Source: Anderseniella sp963698275
Lineage (GTDB): Bacteria > Pseudomonadota > Alphaproteobacteria > Rhizobiales > Aestuariivirgaceae
DNA: 64,000 nucleotides
NCBI GenBank assembly: GCA_963698275.1
Contig: CAVOQE010000006.1
Span: 434,001 to 498,000, forward strand
Direction: 5' to 3'
Every line of letters begins with the position of its first letter. Within the stretch, counting starts at the first letter, position 1. Made by a program: the position numbers and the translations under genes. Below are positions 24,750-33,089 of this stretch, one piece after another. Under the pieces are notes generated by a model. That model saw nothing but the letters and a program-made list of their open reading frames with translations. It was not told the origin of the DNA and searched no databases.

Positions 24750-24850
24750 GTGCGGGGGTCCTTTCAGGCAGCAGAATTCACCACCGAATTTTACCCGCGC
24801 CACGTTTGCGTCTCCAGATCAACGAGGCGCTTGACAAATGTAACAGCCGA

Positions 24851-25222
24851 TCAGTCTTCTAACTCGGGATCATCAAGATCTGTCTGAATCCATCTGTCAC
24901 TGACGTGAATGTCCGTGGTCTCCAGCAGTCCGGGCCCGAGATTTTCATATTTGTGAGGAATGTCAGCAGGACCCAGCAATATCTCGCCTGCTTCTGCTTC
25001 AATCTTCGTCTCGCCGATGGTAAACAGGGCCCTGCCGGCACGGATTATGAATATCTCGTCATAAGGATGCACGTGCCACTTGGGGCCGGCACCCGTCTTT
25101 TCGGTTGCATAGAAAATTACCGTCACACCGGTTCCGATGTCCCTGCCCTCCAGTACGCCTTTCCAGGGCCGGTCGTCCGATGCCCAGTCCCTGCGCTTCA
25201 GATGTACGGGTTTTCGGTCCAT
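24851..25222 (-). CDS. Cupin-domain protein
   Basis: 123 residues. Single cupin barrel: motif 1 is KWHVHPYDEIFIIRAG (about residues 53-68, metal-binding His-x-His...Glu) and motif 2 is ILLGPADIPHKYEN (about 86-99). The start at 25222 is set by an AAGGAG site eight bases upstream; the longer frame to 25507 has no support. The enzyme or sensor role is unknown. It is the first host gene next to the prophage. Confidence 0.8.
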   Translation of the reverse strand: MDRKPVHLKRRDWASDDRPWKGVLEGRDIGTGVTVIFYATEKTGAGPKWHVHPYDEIFIIRAGRALFTIGETKIEAEAGEILLGPADIPHKYENLGPGLLETTDIHVSDRWIQTDLDDPELED

Positions 25223-25353
25223 GCAAACACTCCTTGTGTTCGTCAAGATGTGGGCAGCGCCATGCAGCAAAACAAGGCAAATAAGGGGCTTATGACAGCC
25301 GGGATAGCCACGATCATTTGCGACCTCATGGCTGTCCTGCCGTTGCCTGTTAC

Positions 25354-25749
25354 CTACTCGGCGACCTGCAGGGTAATTGCAAATTGAGCATTGCCGTTCA
25401 GATGCAGAAAATGTTCCTGGTTGTTGTTCCGGCGATTTATGCTTGTGGACACGTTCAGCCGGGTCAGAGAACAGGTGGCCGCAATGGCCTCCAGCAAAAT
25501 GGGGCACTCGGTAACTGCCTGCCTGTAGATCATTTTTCTGCCCCTCGTCTGGGCGTCTGACAATGTATTTGTTTCATCGTCTGCGAGCGGCATCTGCATG
25601 TCGAAGCTGACGTTCACATTGACGAATGAAGAGGCTGGCGGGGCCAGGGACCTGGCTTCACCTTGGGATGAGACGAAGGTCAGCCCCAAAACACCTGCGA
25701 TGGTCAGCAGGGTTGTCAGGGCGAAAGCAGTAGTGGTTTTACGGTACAT
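25354..25749 (-). CDS. Secreted hypothetical protein downstream of the VWA gene
   Basis: 131 residues with a clear Sec signal peptide (residues 1 to about 32, TTTAFALTTLLTIAGVLGLTF, cleavage near GEARS). The mature domain has a SDAQTRGRKMIYRQAVTECP helix, two Cys likely forming a disulfide, and a polar Asn/Gln-rich C-terminus. Layout loosely resembles UrcA-type periplasmic proteins. It follows the VWA gene by 65 bases on the same strand and may belong to the same sigma-factor unit. Confidence 0.65.
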   Translation of the reverse strand: MYRKTTTAFALTTLLTIAGVLGLTFVSSQGEARSLAPPASSFVNVNVSFDMQMPLADDETNTLSDAQTRGRKMIYRQAVTECPILLEAIAATCSLTRLNVSTSINRRNNNQEHFLHLNGNAQFAITLQVAE

Positions 25750-25814
25750 CTCTCAAACTCCTTGTTTGCTGATGGTCTGGTTCCCGCAGTTTTCCTGCAG
25801 GAACCAGCGCCGCA

Positions 25815-27851
25815 TTATTGCTTGCCGGGTTCCAGGGCCGCGGCAGATTTGGCCAGCCGCACCAGGTTGATGAACTCGGCCCGATAACCAAACCGGTCCT
25901 CACCCTTGGCCGACTGGGCCAGTGCCACCACGTCGTCATAAGAGAAACTGCCGGTGTAGCGGCCTCCGCCCAGCACCTGGCCAAAAGCGGCTACAGACGC
26001 TGCAAACCGGTCATCGCGCGATGCCTGTTCTACTGACGCTGCTTCCGAGCCCCGCGTCACCGGGGCGGTGATCAAGGTGCTGGTGTCGCTGTCCGGCAGC
26101 TTGTAGCGGATCTTCATGAAGGCATATTCTTCGGCGCTGCCAGAAGAGCGAGGTTTCGCAGTCTCAGACTGATAGCGCAGATCATCGACCAACCGGCCTT
26201 GTGCGCCAACGGGCGTGATCTCGTAGAGCGCCGTTACCGTGTGTCCGGCACCGATGTCCCCGGCATCGACCTTGTCGTTATTGAAATCCTCACGGTTCAA
26301 CAGCCGCGTCTCATAGCCGATCAGGCGATACTCGCTGACGGTTGCGGGATTGAACTCCAGCTGCAGCTTCACGTCCTTGGCGATGGTGAACAGGGTGGAA
26401 CCTGCCTCTTCAACCAGCACCTTGCGGGCCTCGCTCAGTGTGTCGATATAGGCGGCATTGCCGTTACCGTTCTGGGCCAGCACCTGCATCAACTCATCAT
26501 TGTAATTGCCGCGGCCAAAGCCCAGCACCGACAGGGTAATGCCGGATTCGCGCTTGCGTTCAATGAAGCTCTTCAGCTCTCCGGTGTCCGAAATACCGAC
26601 ATTGAAATCACCATCTGTGGCCAGGATCACCCGGTTGACACCGGCACTGTCGATCTGGCGTTCGGCAAGCTGGTAGGCCTGGCGGATGCCTTCGGCACCT
26701 GCCGTCGAGCCGCCGGCATTCAGCCGCTCAAGTGCTGACAGAATCTTGTTGCGGTCGGCCACCCGCGTCGGCTCCAGCACCGTGCCGGCAGAGCCTGCAT
26801 AGGTGACAATAGCCACCGTATCATCGGGCTTCAGCGACGACAGCAGCAGCTTGAATGAATTGAGCAGCAGCGGCAGCTTGTCCGGCGCGTTCATTGAACC
26901 GGACGTATCAATCAGAAACACCAGATTGGCCTTTGGCGCTTCAGTCTTCGGCAGTTCAAAGCCCTTGATGCCAATGCGCAGCAGTTTGGTATTGGTGTTC
27001 CACGGCGTCGGCATCACCGAGACATTGGCCCTGAACGGTTCGCTCCGGTTCTCCGGAGCCTGGTAGCCATAGTCAAAGTAGTTGATCATTTCCTCGACAC
27101 GCACAGCGTCTTTTTGCGGCAGCACACCATTGTTCAGGGCGTTGCGCACAAAGGCATAGGACGCCGTATCAACATCAATTGAAAAGGTTGATACCGGGTC
27201 TTTTGCAACCACTTTTAGTGGATTGGGGGTTATGTCGGAGAATTTATCTCGGCCCTGTTCCCGGTATTGCCGGACCGCAGTATCATCACGGCTGCGCAAG
27301 CCTGACGTCGCTTCATTCGCAACAATACCGCCAACGATGTGGGGCGAAAAAGCGCGTACGGCCTCATTCTCCCGCTTCGACAATTGTACAGCGCCAGATT
27401 GTTGCTTTCTGACTTCTTTTGTTTTGGGCAGATTTTCTTCGAGCCGTGCAACAGGCTTGGTATCCGTCAAAGCTGCCACAACGTCCTTGTCAGCCGGGAG
27501 TTCCGCTTCATCCATTTTGGTTTCAAACGGTGAAAACACGATGCCGGGCTTGATGTGGTCGATATTGACCACTGCAATGGCCAGGACAGCCAGGCTCGCG
27601 CCGCCGGCCAATACGTGTGTGAGTTTGGGGTGTGCAAAGTCCATGAAAGGTTTCCTCTTGAGTGCGATAAGCAATTGATTGCCCCGCTCTCTAAGACGGC
27701 TACCGATGCCGGTTCCTTGGTGGACTGTTGCATTTTCTTTGTGGAAAGCTTCCGTGGCTGCTCGCATCGCAGCCTGACGCGCAGCATCACTCGGCCGAAC
27801 GGTGGCCTGCCGCTCAAACGCCCGTTCCATCCTGTTCAGTTCGTCATTCAT
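25815..27851 (-). CDS. Membrane-anchored VWA-domain protein (YfbK type), likely anti-sigma partner
   Basis: 678 residues. N-terminal cytoplasmic segment of about 78 residues (MNDELNRMERAFERQATV...), one transmembrane helix near 79-97 (LAGGASLAVLAIAVVNI), then a linker. Next comes a vWF-A-associated N domain (VDTASYAFVRNALNNG), a VWA domain with MIDAS motif FLIDTSGSMN (about 315) and a C-terminal DUF3520-like domain. Most should lie in the periplasm. The gene overlaps the ECF sigma gene by four bases, where anti-sigma factors are usually encoded, so the short cytoplasmic tail may bind the sigma factor. This is inference. Confidence 0.82.
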   Translation of the reverse strand: MNDELNRMERAFERQATVRPSDAARQAAMRAATEAFHKENATVHQGTGIGSRLRERGNQLLIALKRKPFMDFAHPKLTHVLAGGASLAVLAIAVVNIDHIKPGIVFSPFETKMDEAELPADKDVVAALTDTKPVARLEENLPKTKEVRKQQSGAVQLSKRENEAVRAFSPHIVGGIVANEATSGLRSRDDTAVRQYREQGRDKFSDITPNPLKVVAKDPVSTFSIDVDTASYAFVRNALNNGVLPQKDAVRVEEMINYFDYGYQAPENRSEPFRANVSVMPTPWNTNTKLLRIGIKGFELPKTEAPKANLVFLIDTSGSMNAPDKLPLLLNSFKLLLSSLKPDDTVAIVTYAGSAGTVLEPTRVADRNKILSALERLNAGGSTAGAEGIRQAYQLAERQIDSAGVNRVILATDGDFNVGISDTGELKSFIERKRESGITLSVLGFGRGNYNDELMQVLAQNGNGNAAYIDTLSEARKVLVEEAGSTLFTIAKDVKLQLEFNPATVSEYRLIGYETRLLNREDFNNDKVDAGDIGAGHTVTALYEITPVGAQGRLVDDLRYQSETAKPRSSGSAEEYAFMKIRYKLPDSDTSTLITAPVTRGSEAASVEQASRDDRFAASVAAFGQVLGGGRYTGSFSYDDVVALAQSAKGEDRFGYRAEFINLVRLAKSAAALEPGKQ

Positions 27852-28387
27852 GCTTCTGCTTTCGCCAACGTTTTAAGCTCCTTGCGCAGTTCATGCATGC
27901 GCCAGGACACGGTGGATTCCTTGATATCGAGTACGTCCGCGGCTTCTGCATGGGTCAGGCCTTCGGCCAGCACCAGAACTGCGGTTTCGCGTAAATCCTG
28001 GCCAACCCGTTGCAGCGCATCGTAGAGCCAGGCCAGTTCGCGGGCCGCATCTGCTTCTGCACCGCGCACCAGTTCGGACACTTCGCCATAGGCCTGGTGC
28101 AGCCGGGTCGTGGCGCTTTGCCTGCGATGAAAATCCTGTGCTGCGTTGACCACGATCCGGTACAGCCATGTGGTGAACCGGGCTTCGCCCTTGAACGAGC
28201 GCAGTTTCACCGCAAGCGATGTACAAACTGTCTGCGCCACGTCTTCAGCGTCCTCGCGCACGCCGGTAAAGCGCAGCGCAATACGGAAGATGCTGTCATA
28301 GTGGCGCTCCAGCAGCACCTGGAATGCCGCCATATCGCCACCAGCGGCCTGCGCGGCCAGCTCGCTGTCACTCGTGTTCATTCGCAT
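27848..28387 (-). CDS. ECF-family RNA polymerase sigma factor
   Basis: 179 residues. Region 2 is at about residues 20-85 (LLERHYDSIFRIALRFTG, EDAEDVAQTV, FTTWLYRIVVNAAQD) and region 4 at about 120-170, with HTH LTHAEAADVLDIKESTVSWR. It should direct polymerase to a stress or envelope regulon, probably including its own operon. Translationally coupled to the VWA protein. Promoter motifs upstream (28388-28497) could not be assigned. Confidence 0.9.
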   Translation of the reverse strand: MRMNTSDSELAAQAAGGDMAAFQVLLERHYDSIFRIALRFTGVREDAEDVAQTVCTSLAVKLRSFKGEARFTTWLYRIVVNAAQDFHRRQSATTRLHQAYGEVSELVRGAEADAARELAWLYDALQRVGQDLRETAVLVLAEGLTHAEAADVLDIKESTVSWRMHELRKELKTLAKAEA

Positions 28388-28497
28388 GTTCTGTCATTGG
28401 ACGCATGACAACAGCATTTCCTTGGCGGGTGCAGAATGTTTTTTTGGAAACATGGTTCAGGCAACACACAATTTGGCAGATTTCAGACATTTGGGCA

Positions 28498-29436
28498 CTA
28501 GATCAGGATGTGGGCTGTCTGAGCAGCCGCTTCTGCAACAATCCAGTCCTTGAAGGCCCGTACTTCATCTCTCCGCAAGGCACGCCGCGTTGTCACCAGA
28601 TCATAACCGATGTCGGTGGTTACCCGCTCGCGAAACGGGCAGGTAAGCAGATTTGTTTCGACCAGATCATGCAATACGGGCAGGCTGCCCAGCACAACTC
28701 CCTGCCCCGCAATAGCAGCCTGAACGGCCAGATTGTAGTCACTGAAGCGAACCCCTGTTGCCGAACTGACATGATCCGCTCCCACTTGTGCAAGCCATGG
28801 TTGCCAACCCATCCAGCGTTTGGTGGCGTGCGCCCAACTCAGGTCGGAAAGGTCCCAATGCAGCAATGTGACGTGTTGAAGGTCATCAATCACATTCAGT
28901 TTGCGCGGGCCGGACGCAAGTGAAGGACTGCAAAAGGCGCAGAGCTGCTCATCAAACAGTCGATGTGAAACCAGCTTGCCCTGCGGTGCCAGGCCAAACC
29001 GGACAGCAATATCCGCCGCACCGTTTTCGAGATCGACGATCTTCAGCGAGGAATCAATCAGCACATCAACCTCACCGTTGCTTTCGCGAAACCGGTCCAG
29101 TTTCGGTACCAGCCAGGCTGTGGCGAAGGAAGGTTCGACCGAAACAATCAGGCGTTTGCGCGTGTCCGGCGTGCGCATCAAATCGACCGCATCGCGGACC
29201 TGGGCGAACCCGGACGCCAGCATCTTGCAACCTGACTGCCCCGATGCAGTCAGTTCCAGGCCGCGTCCGCTGCGTTTCACAAGTTGCGTGCCAAGGGCTT
29301 CTTCCAGCTTGCCGACCAGTTGCTTCACTGCTGCCGGTGTGACGCGCAGTTCTTCAGCCGCGCGTGCATAGTTCAGATGCCTCGCTACAGCCTCGAACGC
29401 CTTCAGGGCGTTTAGTGATGGCAGCCAGTCGCTCAT
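28498..29436 (-). CDS. LysR-type regulator, GcvA-like
   Basis: 312 residues from ATG 29436 (MSDWLPSLNALKAFEAVARH), which is the usual GcvA-group start. The wHTH at about residues 9-67 contains LNYARAAEELRVTPAAVKQL. The effector domain has DVLIDSSLKIVDLENGAADIAVRFG. It is divergent from the GcvT-family gene at 29548 with a 111-base gap, so it probably controls that gene and itself. Confidence 0.87.
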   Translation of the reverse strand: MSDWLPSLNALKAFEAVARHLNYARAAEELRVTPAAVKQLVGKLEEALGTQLVKRSGRGLELTASGQSGCKMLASGFAQVRDAVDLMRTPDTRKRLIVSVEPSFATAWLVPKLDRFRESNGEVDVLIDSSLKIVDLENGAADIAVRFGLAPQGKLVSHRLFDEQLCAFCSPSLASGPRKLNVIDDLQHVTLLHWDLSDLSWAHATKRWMGWQPWLAQVGADHVSSATGVRFSDYNLAVQAAIAGQGVVLGSLPVLHDLVETNLLTCPFRERVTTDIGYDLVTTRRALRRDEVRAFKDWIVAEAAAQTAHILI

Positions 29437-29547
29437 GTCAAAAGGTAGATAAACTAACTCTATAACAAAGATCAAATAACTTTGCCCGACAGCCAGTGAG
29501 CGTTAGTTTTCAGCAATACTATCCGATCATTTCCCCGGGGCATTTCG

Positions 29548-30711
29548 ATGAGCAATTCTATCCATTCAGATACGCAACAAACGGTCCGCGTGAGCAGCCG
29601 GCGTTTTGAACTCTCCCCCTTCCATGACTGTTGGGCCAATGAGCACACGGTCATGGGGGTTTATGCCGGTCGCTATTACAGTGTGTTCAATGGTGAAGAC
29701 GTCACCGAGACCTACTGGGCGCTGCGCCGTAAAGCTGTCATGTACGATGTACCGGAACGCCCGGTGGAGATTTCGGGTCCTGATGCGGAGACGTTTCTGG
29801 AGCGAGTGTTTGCCCGCAGAATTTCCAACCTGAAGCAAGGCCGTGGTCGTTACGCCATTGCCTGCACGCCAAAAGGCGGCGTGTTCATGGACGGCATATT
29901 GTTCAAGCTGGCGAAGGACAGGTTCTGGTATGTGCAGCCTGACGGAGCGCTGGAGACATGGCTACACGCTCACAGTGACGGGTTTGACGTTACCATCTCT
30001 GATCCCCATTCGCGGGTGCTGCAGATACAGGGACCAACATCGCTTGATATCATGCACGCTGCATCCGGCGGCGCGATTGATGAAACCATCGGCTATTTTC
30101 ATTCCGGATTTTTCAAGATCGGCGGCCAGGAAGTCTACGTTTCCCGCACCGGCTGGACCGGAGAACTGGGCTACGAAATCTACACCCAGGGAAAAGCAAC
30201 CGATTGTCCAGGCCTCTGGCAACACCTGCTGAAAGCCGGTGAACCTCACGGCATGTTGGTCGGCAGTATTTCGTCCATGGAGATCCGCCGCCTGGAAGCA
30301 GGCATTCTGGACAATGGCACAGACTTCGACATGTCCATGACGCCGTTTGAGGCTGGACTGGGGGCTTTTGTGGATGTTGACAAGGAGGATTTCATCGGTC
30401 GGGCCGCCCTTCTTGGCGGCAAGCCCGGCACGCGGATTTACGGCGTCAAATGCGCCGAAGCCACGCCGGTTTATCAAGGTGAAATCCTGGATGGAGAAGA
30501 AGGTGTTGCCCGCATCACCGCTGGTGCATGGTCACCTTACCTGGAATGCGGCATTGGTTATGCGCGCTTCCACTCGGCAGGGAACTGGACGGGTCAGAAA
30601 CTGACCATGCGGACAGCAGAGGGTAAATCAGTTGCCTGTGAGATTGTGGACCTGCCGTTCTATGACCGCGAAAAACGCATTCCGCGCGGGCTCGACAAAA
30701 CAATTCCCTGA
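29548..30711 (+). CDS. GcvT-family aminomethyltransferase / demethylase
   Basis: 387 residues. Folate-binding T-protein fold: GPDAETFLERVFARRI near 80, YAIACTPKGGVFMDG near 105, VSRTGWTGELGYEIYT near 197, SSMEIRRLEAGILDNGTDF near 240 and EDFIGRAALLG near 282. The family moves a one-carbon unit from an amine or sulfonium donor to tetrahydrofolate. There are no genes for the glycine cleavage H or P proteins beside it, so a stand-alone demethylase (for example of a methylated amine or DMSP-like compound) is as likely as glycine cleavage. The LysR gene is divergent. Confidence 0.82.
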   Translation: MSNSIHSDTQQTVRVSSRRFELSPFHDCWANEHTVMGVYAGRYYSVFNGEDVTETYWALRRKAVMYDVPERPVEISGPDAETFLERVFARRISNLKQGRGRYAIACTPKGGVFMDGILFKLAKDRFWYVQPDGALETWLHAHSDGFDVTISDPHSRVLQIQGPTSLDIMHAASGGAIDETIGYFHSGFFKIGGQEVYVSRTGWTGELGYEIYTQGKATDCPGLWQHLLKAGEPHGMLVGSISSMEIRRLEAGILDNGTDFDMSMTPFEAGLGAFVDVDKEDFIGRAALLGGKPGTRIYGVKCAEATPVYQGEILDGEEGVARITAGAWSPYLECGIGYARFHSAGNWTGQKLTMRTAEGKSVACEIVDLPFYDREKRIPRGLDKTIP

Positions 30712-30749
30712 AGCTGATGCAGCTCGATACAGGTAAACTGCGGAACCGC

Positions 30750-30890
30750 TCAAAGTCGAAGAAGCGCACTAACGACAAACAGGACAATCGAAGCCTTTGC
30801 CCCAATCAGCAGAATCCGAAACACACCGCTTGAGGCGAATTTGGCCTCATCGACCGTTTCACCTGCCTTCTCGCTTTGGGATAAACTCAT
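30750..30890 (-). CDS. Small single-pass membrane protein, 46 residues
   Basis: Reads MSLSQSEKAGETVDEAKFAS, then a hydrophobic helix (ILLIGAKASIVLFVVSALL) ending in Arg-Leu. Coding character is convincing: an amphipathic, charged head, one membrane span and a clean stop. It is convergent with the GcvT-family gene (39 bases apart). Function unknown. Genes this short are often missed by automatic callers. Confidence 0.6.
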   Translation of the reverse strand: MSLSQSEKAGETVDEAKFASSGVFRILLIGAKASIVLFVVSALLRL

Positions 30891-31250
30891 CTCGACTGCT
30901 TTCGTCTGAACACGGAACTTGCTGACGTAAGGTTACCAACTAACTGCAAAGTTTTCGTTACCAGCACGAGCAAGGCGCGGGTTTATGGACTTGGAGCTCA
31001 CGTCCGATATTGGAGCCCCTGAATTCCATAGTAACTGTGCTTGTCACTTGAACCATCGGTCACCATTGCATTTGACATTCCCGGTCAGGTTGAATACCAA
31101 CCGGTCAGGGTCAGGACCCCTGCCGCTCACAGGCTGATGCCACGGTGAAGTCTTGAAACCGATCTCATTGACCAATTTCAGATGTGTGCGGTCTAATGGC
31201 AATGTGAGCACCATTGGTTTTCCGCATTCAACACCTGAATGAGGTTTACA
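30891..31250. other. Intergenic region, no gene seen
   Basis: About 360 bases between the leftward 46-residue membrane protein and the rightward Glyoxalase-superfamily gene. It should hold divergent promoters. Nothing coding or strongly palindromic was recognised. The last bases (aggtttaca) form a weak ribosome site for the gene at 31251. Confidence 0.4.
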
Positions 31251-31691
31251 ATGAACAGATCAACTACCCTTCCCGCTATCGATGCATTGAAAAAACAGGC
31301 AAAACGGTTGCGCCAGGAACTTGCAGCCGCAGGCACCGTCATCGGCCACAGCCGTTCGCTTGAACTGCTCGCCCATCAGCACGGCTACAGGGACTGGAAC
31401 ACGCTGCACGCCGCCATCGGCAACCGTCCGCCATCGAGCCCCGTTGTGGCGGGGCAGCGGGTCAGCGGACACTATCTCGGACAGCCGTTTGAAGGCGAAG
31501 TCAAGGCTCTGGAAAGCTTCTCTCAAGCCAACAGATTCAGGGTCGTACTGCACTTTGACGAGCCGGTCGACGTTGTCACGTTTGACAGTTTCTCAGCTTT
31601 TCGCCAGCGCGTTTCCTGTTTCATCGGACCCGATGGCATAACCACTGAGAAAACATCCAACGGTCAGCCGCAACTCAGGCTGCAACTTTAG
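31251..31691 (+). CDS. Glyoxalase-superfamily (PF20066-like) small protein
   Basis: 146 residues from ATG 31251. The N-terminal ~55 residues, LKKQAKRLRQELAAAG, then HSRSLELLAHQHGYRDWNTL, form the signature of this helical domain. A beta-rich C-terminal part follows (VSGHYLGQPFEGEVKALE). Biochemical function is not established. It stands alone, with an inverted repeat 63 bases downstream that may terminate it. Confidence 0.7.
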   Translation: MNRSTTLPAIDALKKQAKRLRQELAAAGTVIGHSRSLELLAHQHGYRDWNTLHAAIGNRPPSSPVVAGQRVSGHYLGQPFEGEVKALESFSQANRFRVVLHFDEPVDVVTFDSFSAFRQRVSCFIGPDGITTEKTSNGQPQLRLQL

Positions 31692-31753
31692 ACCAAGCTG
31701 ATATTGGTTGAAACAATCAGAACCATAAATCTGAGCGTTCGCAACACGTTAGA

Positions 31754-31783
31754 GCAACATGGGTTCACATGAATCCATGTTGC
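31754..31783. repeat. Inverted repeat of the gggttca family
   Basis: gcaacatgggttca is followed by an imperfect inverted copy, tgaatccatgttgc. A related sequence with the same agagc-acatgggttca start occurs after katG at 58418, which suggests a dispersed palindromic element. It may act as a terminator. Confidence 0.5.
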
Positions 31784-31849
31784 TATTGCACTTCGGCTTC
31801 CGGCCGACGGCATGGTGAGGTATCATGCGATGAACTCGACGAGACCACC

Positions 31850-31975
31850 ATGACAGTCAGACGCATCGTTACAAACATCGCGTATCCCCTAGCTGACGAA
31901 CCCTGGGGCGTTCGCCGGTTCTTTGTTCGCGATGCGTTTGGAAAACTGGTCAACATAGTTTCACACGTCAACTAG
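31850..31975 (+). pseudogene. Remnant of a VOC (glyoxalase/bleomycin-resistance) protein
   Basis: MTVRRIVTNIA is the typical N-terminal strand of VOC proteins, and PWGVRRFFVRDAFGKLVNIVSH is their typical C-terminal end. Here they are joined after 42 codons, whereas the family needs about 115-130. The simplest reading is an in-frame internal deletion of about 70-80 codons. It is not expected to fold or act as an enzyme. Confidence 0.6.
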
Positions 31976-32004
31976 GCAACATTTCAGCCAAGGGAGCAGG
32001 CATT

Positions 32005-32412
32005 GTGGCAAGCAAACACAAGACGTTTTCTGGCGGGTGCCTGTGCGGGCACATTCGATTTGAAGCAAATGGCAATCCGACGTTTCCGCACCTGTGTTCA
32101 TGCCGGATGTGCCAGACATGGTCCGGCGCGCCGACCGTTGCCTGGGTCGAGTTTCCGCTGGAAGGGTTTGCATGGACAGGTCCAGGTGGCGAGCCATCAA
32201 CGTTTCAATCCTCCGAAAAGACCCGGCGTGGCTTCTGTGCGAAATGCGGCAGCAGCATTTGTGCGCTGGATGACGGATATGACAAGGTCTCTCTGACCAT
32301 TGCGGTGTTTGACGAACCGTCGCTGCTCGTGCCGGGCAAGCAGCACAGCTACAAGGCTGCGGCACCCAGTTGGTGGACAGCGGAGATCAACCGGACGTCC
32401 GGCAAGAGTTGA
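32005..32412 (+). CDS. GFA-family (glutathione-dependent formaldehyde-activating-like) protein
   Basis: 135 residues. Zn-binding cysteines appear as GGCLCGHIRFEA (about residues 10-21), HLCSCRMCQTWSG (about 29-41) and FCAKCGSSI (about 77-85), the full GFA set. The GTG start follows a ggagcagg site. The family is rarely true formaldehyde-activating enzyme and substrates are unknown. A second paralogue lies at 48295. Confidence 0.83.
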   Translation: MASKHKTFSGGCLCGHIRFEANGNPTFPHLCSCRMCQTWSGAPTVAWVEFPLEGFAWTGPGGEPSTFQSSEKTRRGFCAKCGSSICALDDGYDKVSLTIAVFDEPSLLVPGKQHSYKAAAPSWWTAEINRTSGKS

Positions 32413-32620
32413 GCCCAGTCTGCAACGGCTGCTCAGGTTCTGCTATGTCGCAATCAGGTACATGGCCGGTGATTGTTAGCACTCCCCAGTATTCGCTGCT
32501 AAATATCTGAAACATATAGCTGTTTTTATTTCACAAGATATACTGGGTGAGTCGGTCCGACGTGATCCGGGCTCAACGGTGTTGCGCAGGAGCGGCAGTT
32601 TTCACGGTGAAAGGAAAACC

Positions 32621-32890
32621 ATGCTCGAAAACCACCTGCACTGCCAGCTTCTCGGCTGGAGCCTGACCACGGCTGAAATTACCTATCGGATGCCTGACCA
32701 TCGCAATCTGCTGCAAAGCTATGTCTGGCAGGAATATGATCTCGCGCCACGCTTTCCCCGGCTGGTGCGGTTCCTGGACTTCTGGACTGAAAACCTCGAC
32801 GGCCCGCTGGCAGAAGTTCGCGTCGCACACAAAAAGCTCATAGGACCGGCCGAATTGCGCAAGGTCGATGCGGAGTGGCGGTTACACTAG
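32621..32890 (+). CDS. usg: Usg-family protein
   Basis: 89 residues. LTTAEITYRMPDHRNLLQSY, WQEYDLAPRFPRL and RVAHKKLIGPAEL are diagnostic of the Usg family, a small alphaproteobacterial protein named from its position near trp genes in Caulobacter. Molecular function is unknown. ATG 32621 has an aaagga ribosome site, and the open frame to 32579 is not needed. Confidence 0.85.
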   Translation: MLENHLHCQLLGWSLTTAEITYRMPDHRNLLQSYVWQEYDLAPRFPRLVRFLDFWTENLDGPLAEVRVAHKKLIGPAELRKVDAEWRLH

Positions 32891-33089
32891 GATCATGACG
32901 CCCGCATGCCATCGGGTTGTCGAATTGATGTAGTCATGATCGGAAGAAGGGCAAACAAGGGTGTGGAAATGCCCGCTGCAATATGCGCTACTTCCGAAAA
33001 CCGAGCCGTCATGAAGGGGTATTATCCGTGACCATCAAGCCAACACCCATTGCGATACGGGACCTGACGGCACCCTCAACCATGATAAA

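Larger units (their letters stand above)
1..24850. mobile_element. Prophage (podovirus-type), structural, packaging and lysis modules
   Basis: A contiguous, almost wholly leftward block encodes terminase, portal, scaffold, capsid, tail tubular proteins, internal virion proteins, tail fibre, endolysin and holin. A T7-type portal, paired tail tubular proteins and internal virion proteins with no tape measure or sheath point to a short-tailed phage. The Bbp19-like gene next to the portal recalls Bordetella BPP-1-type temperate phages. The right edge is set only by the switch to host metabolic genes at the cupin gene (24851). The left edge may lie outside the window. No integrase, repressor, replication gene, tRNA or att repeat was found, so both ends are approximate and the element could be incomplete. 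Confidence 0.9.
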
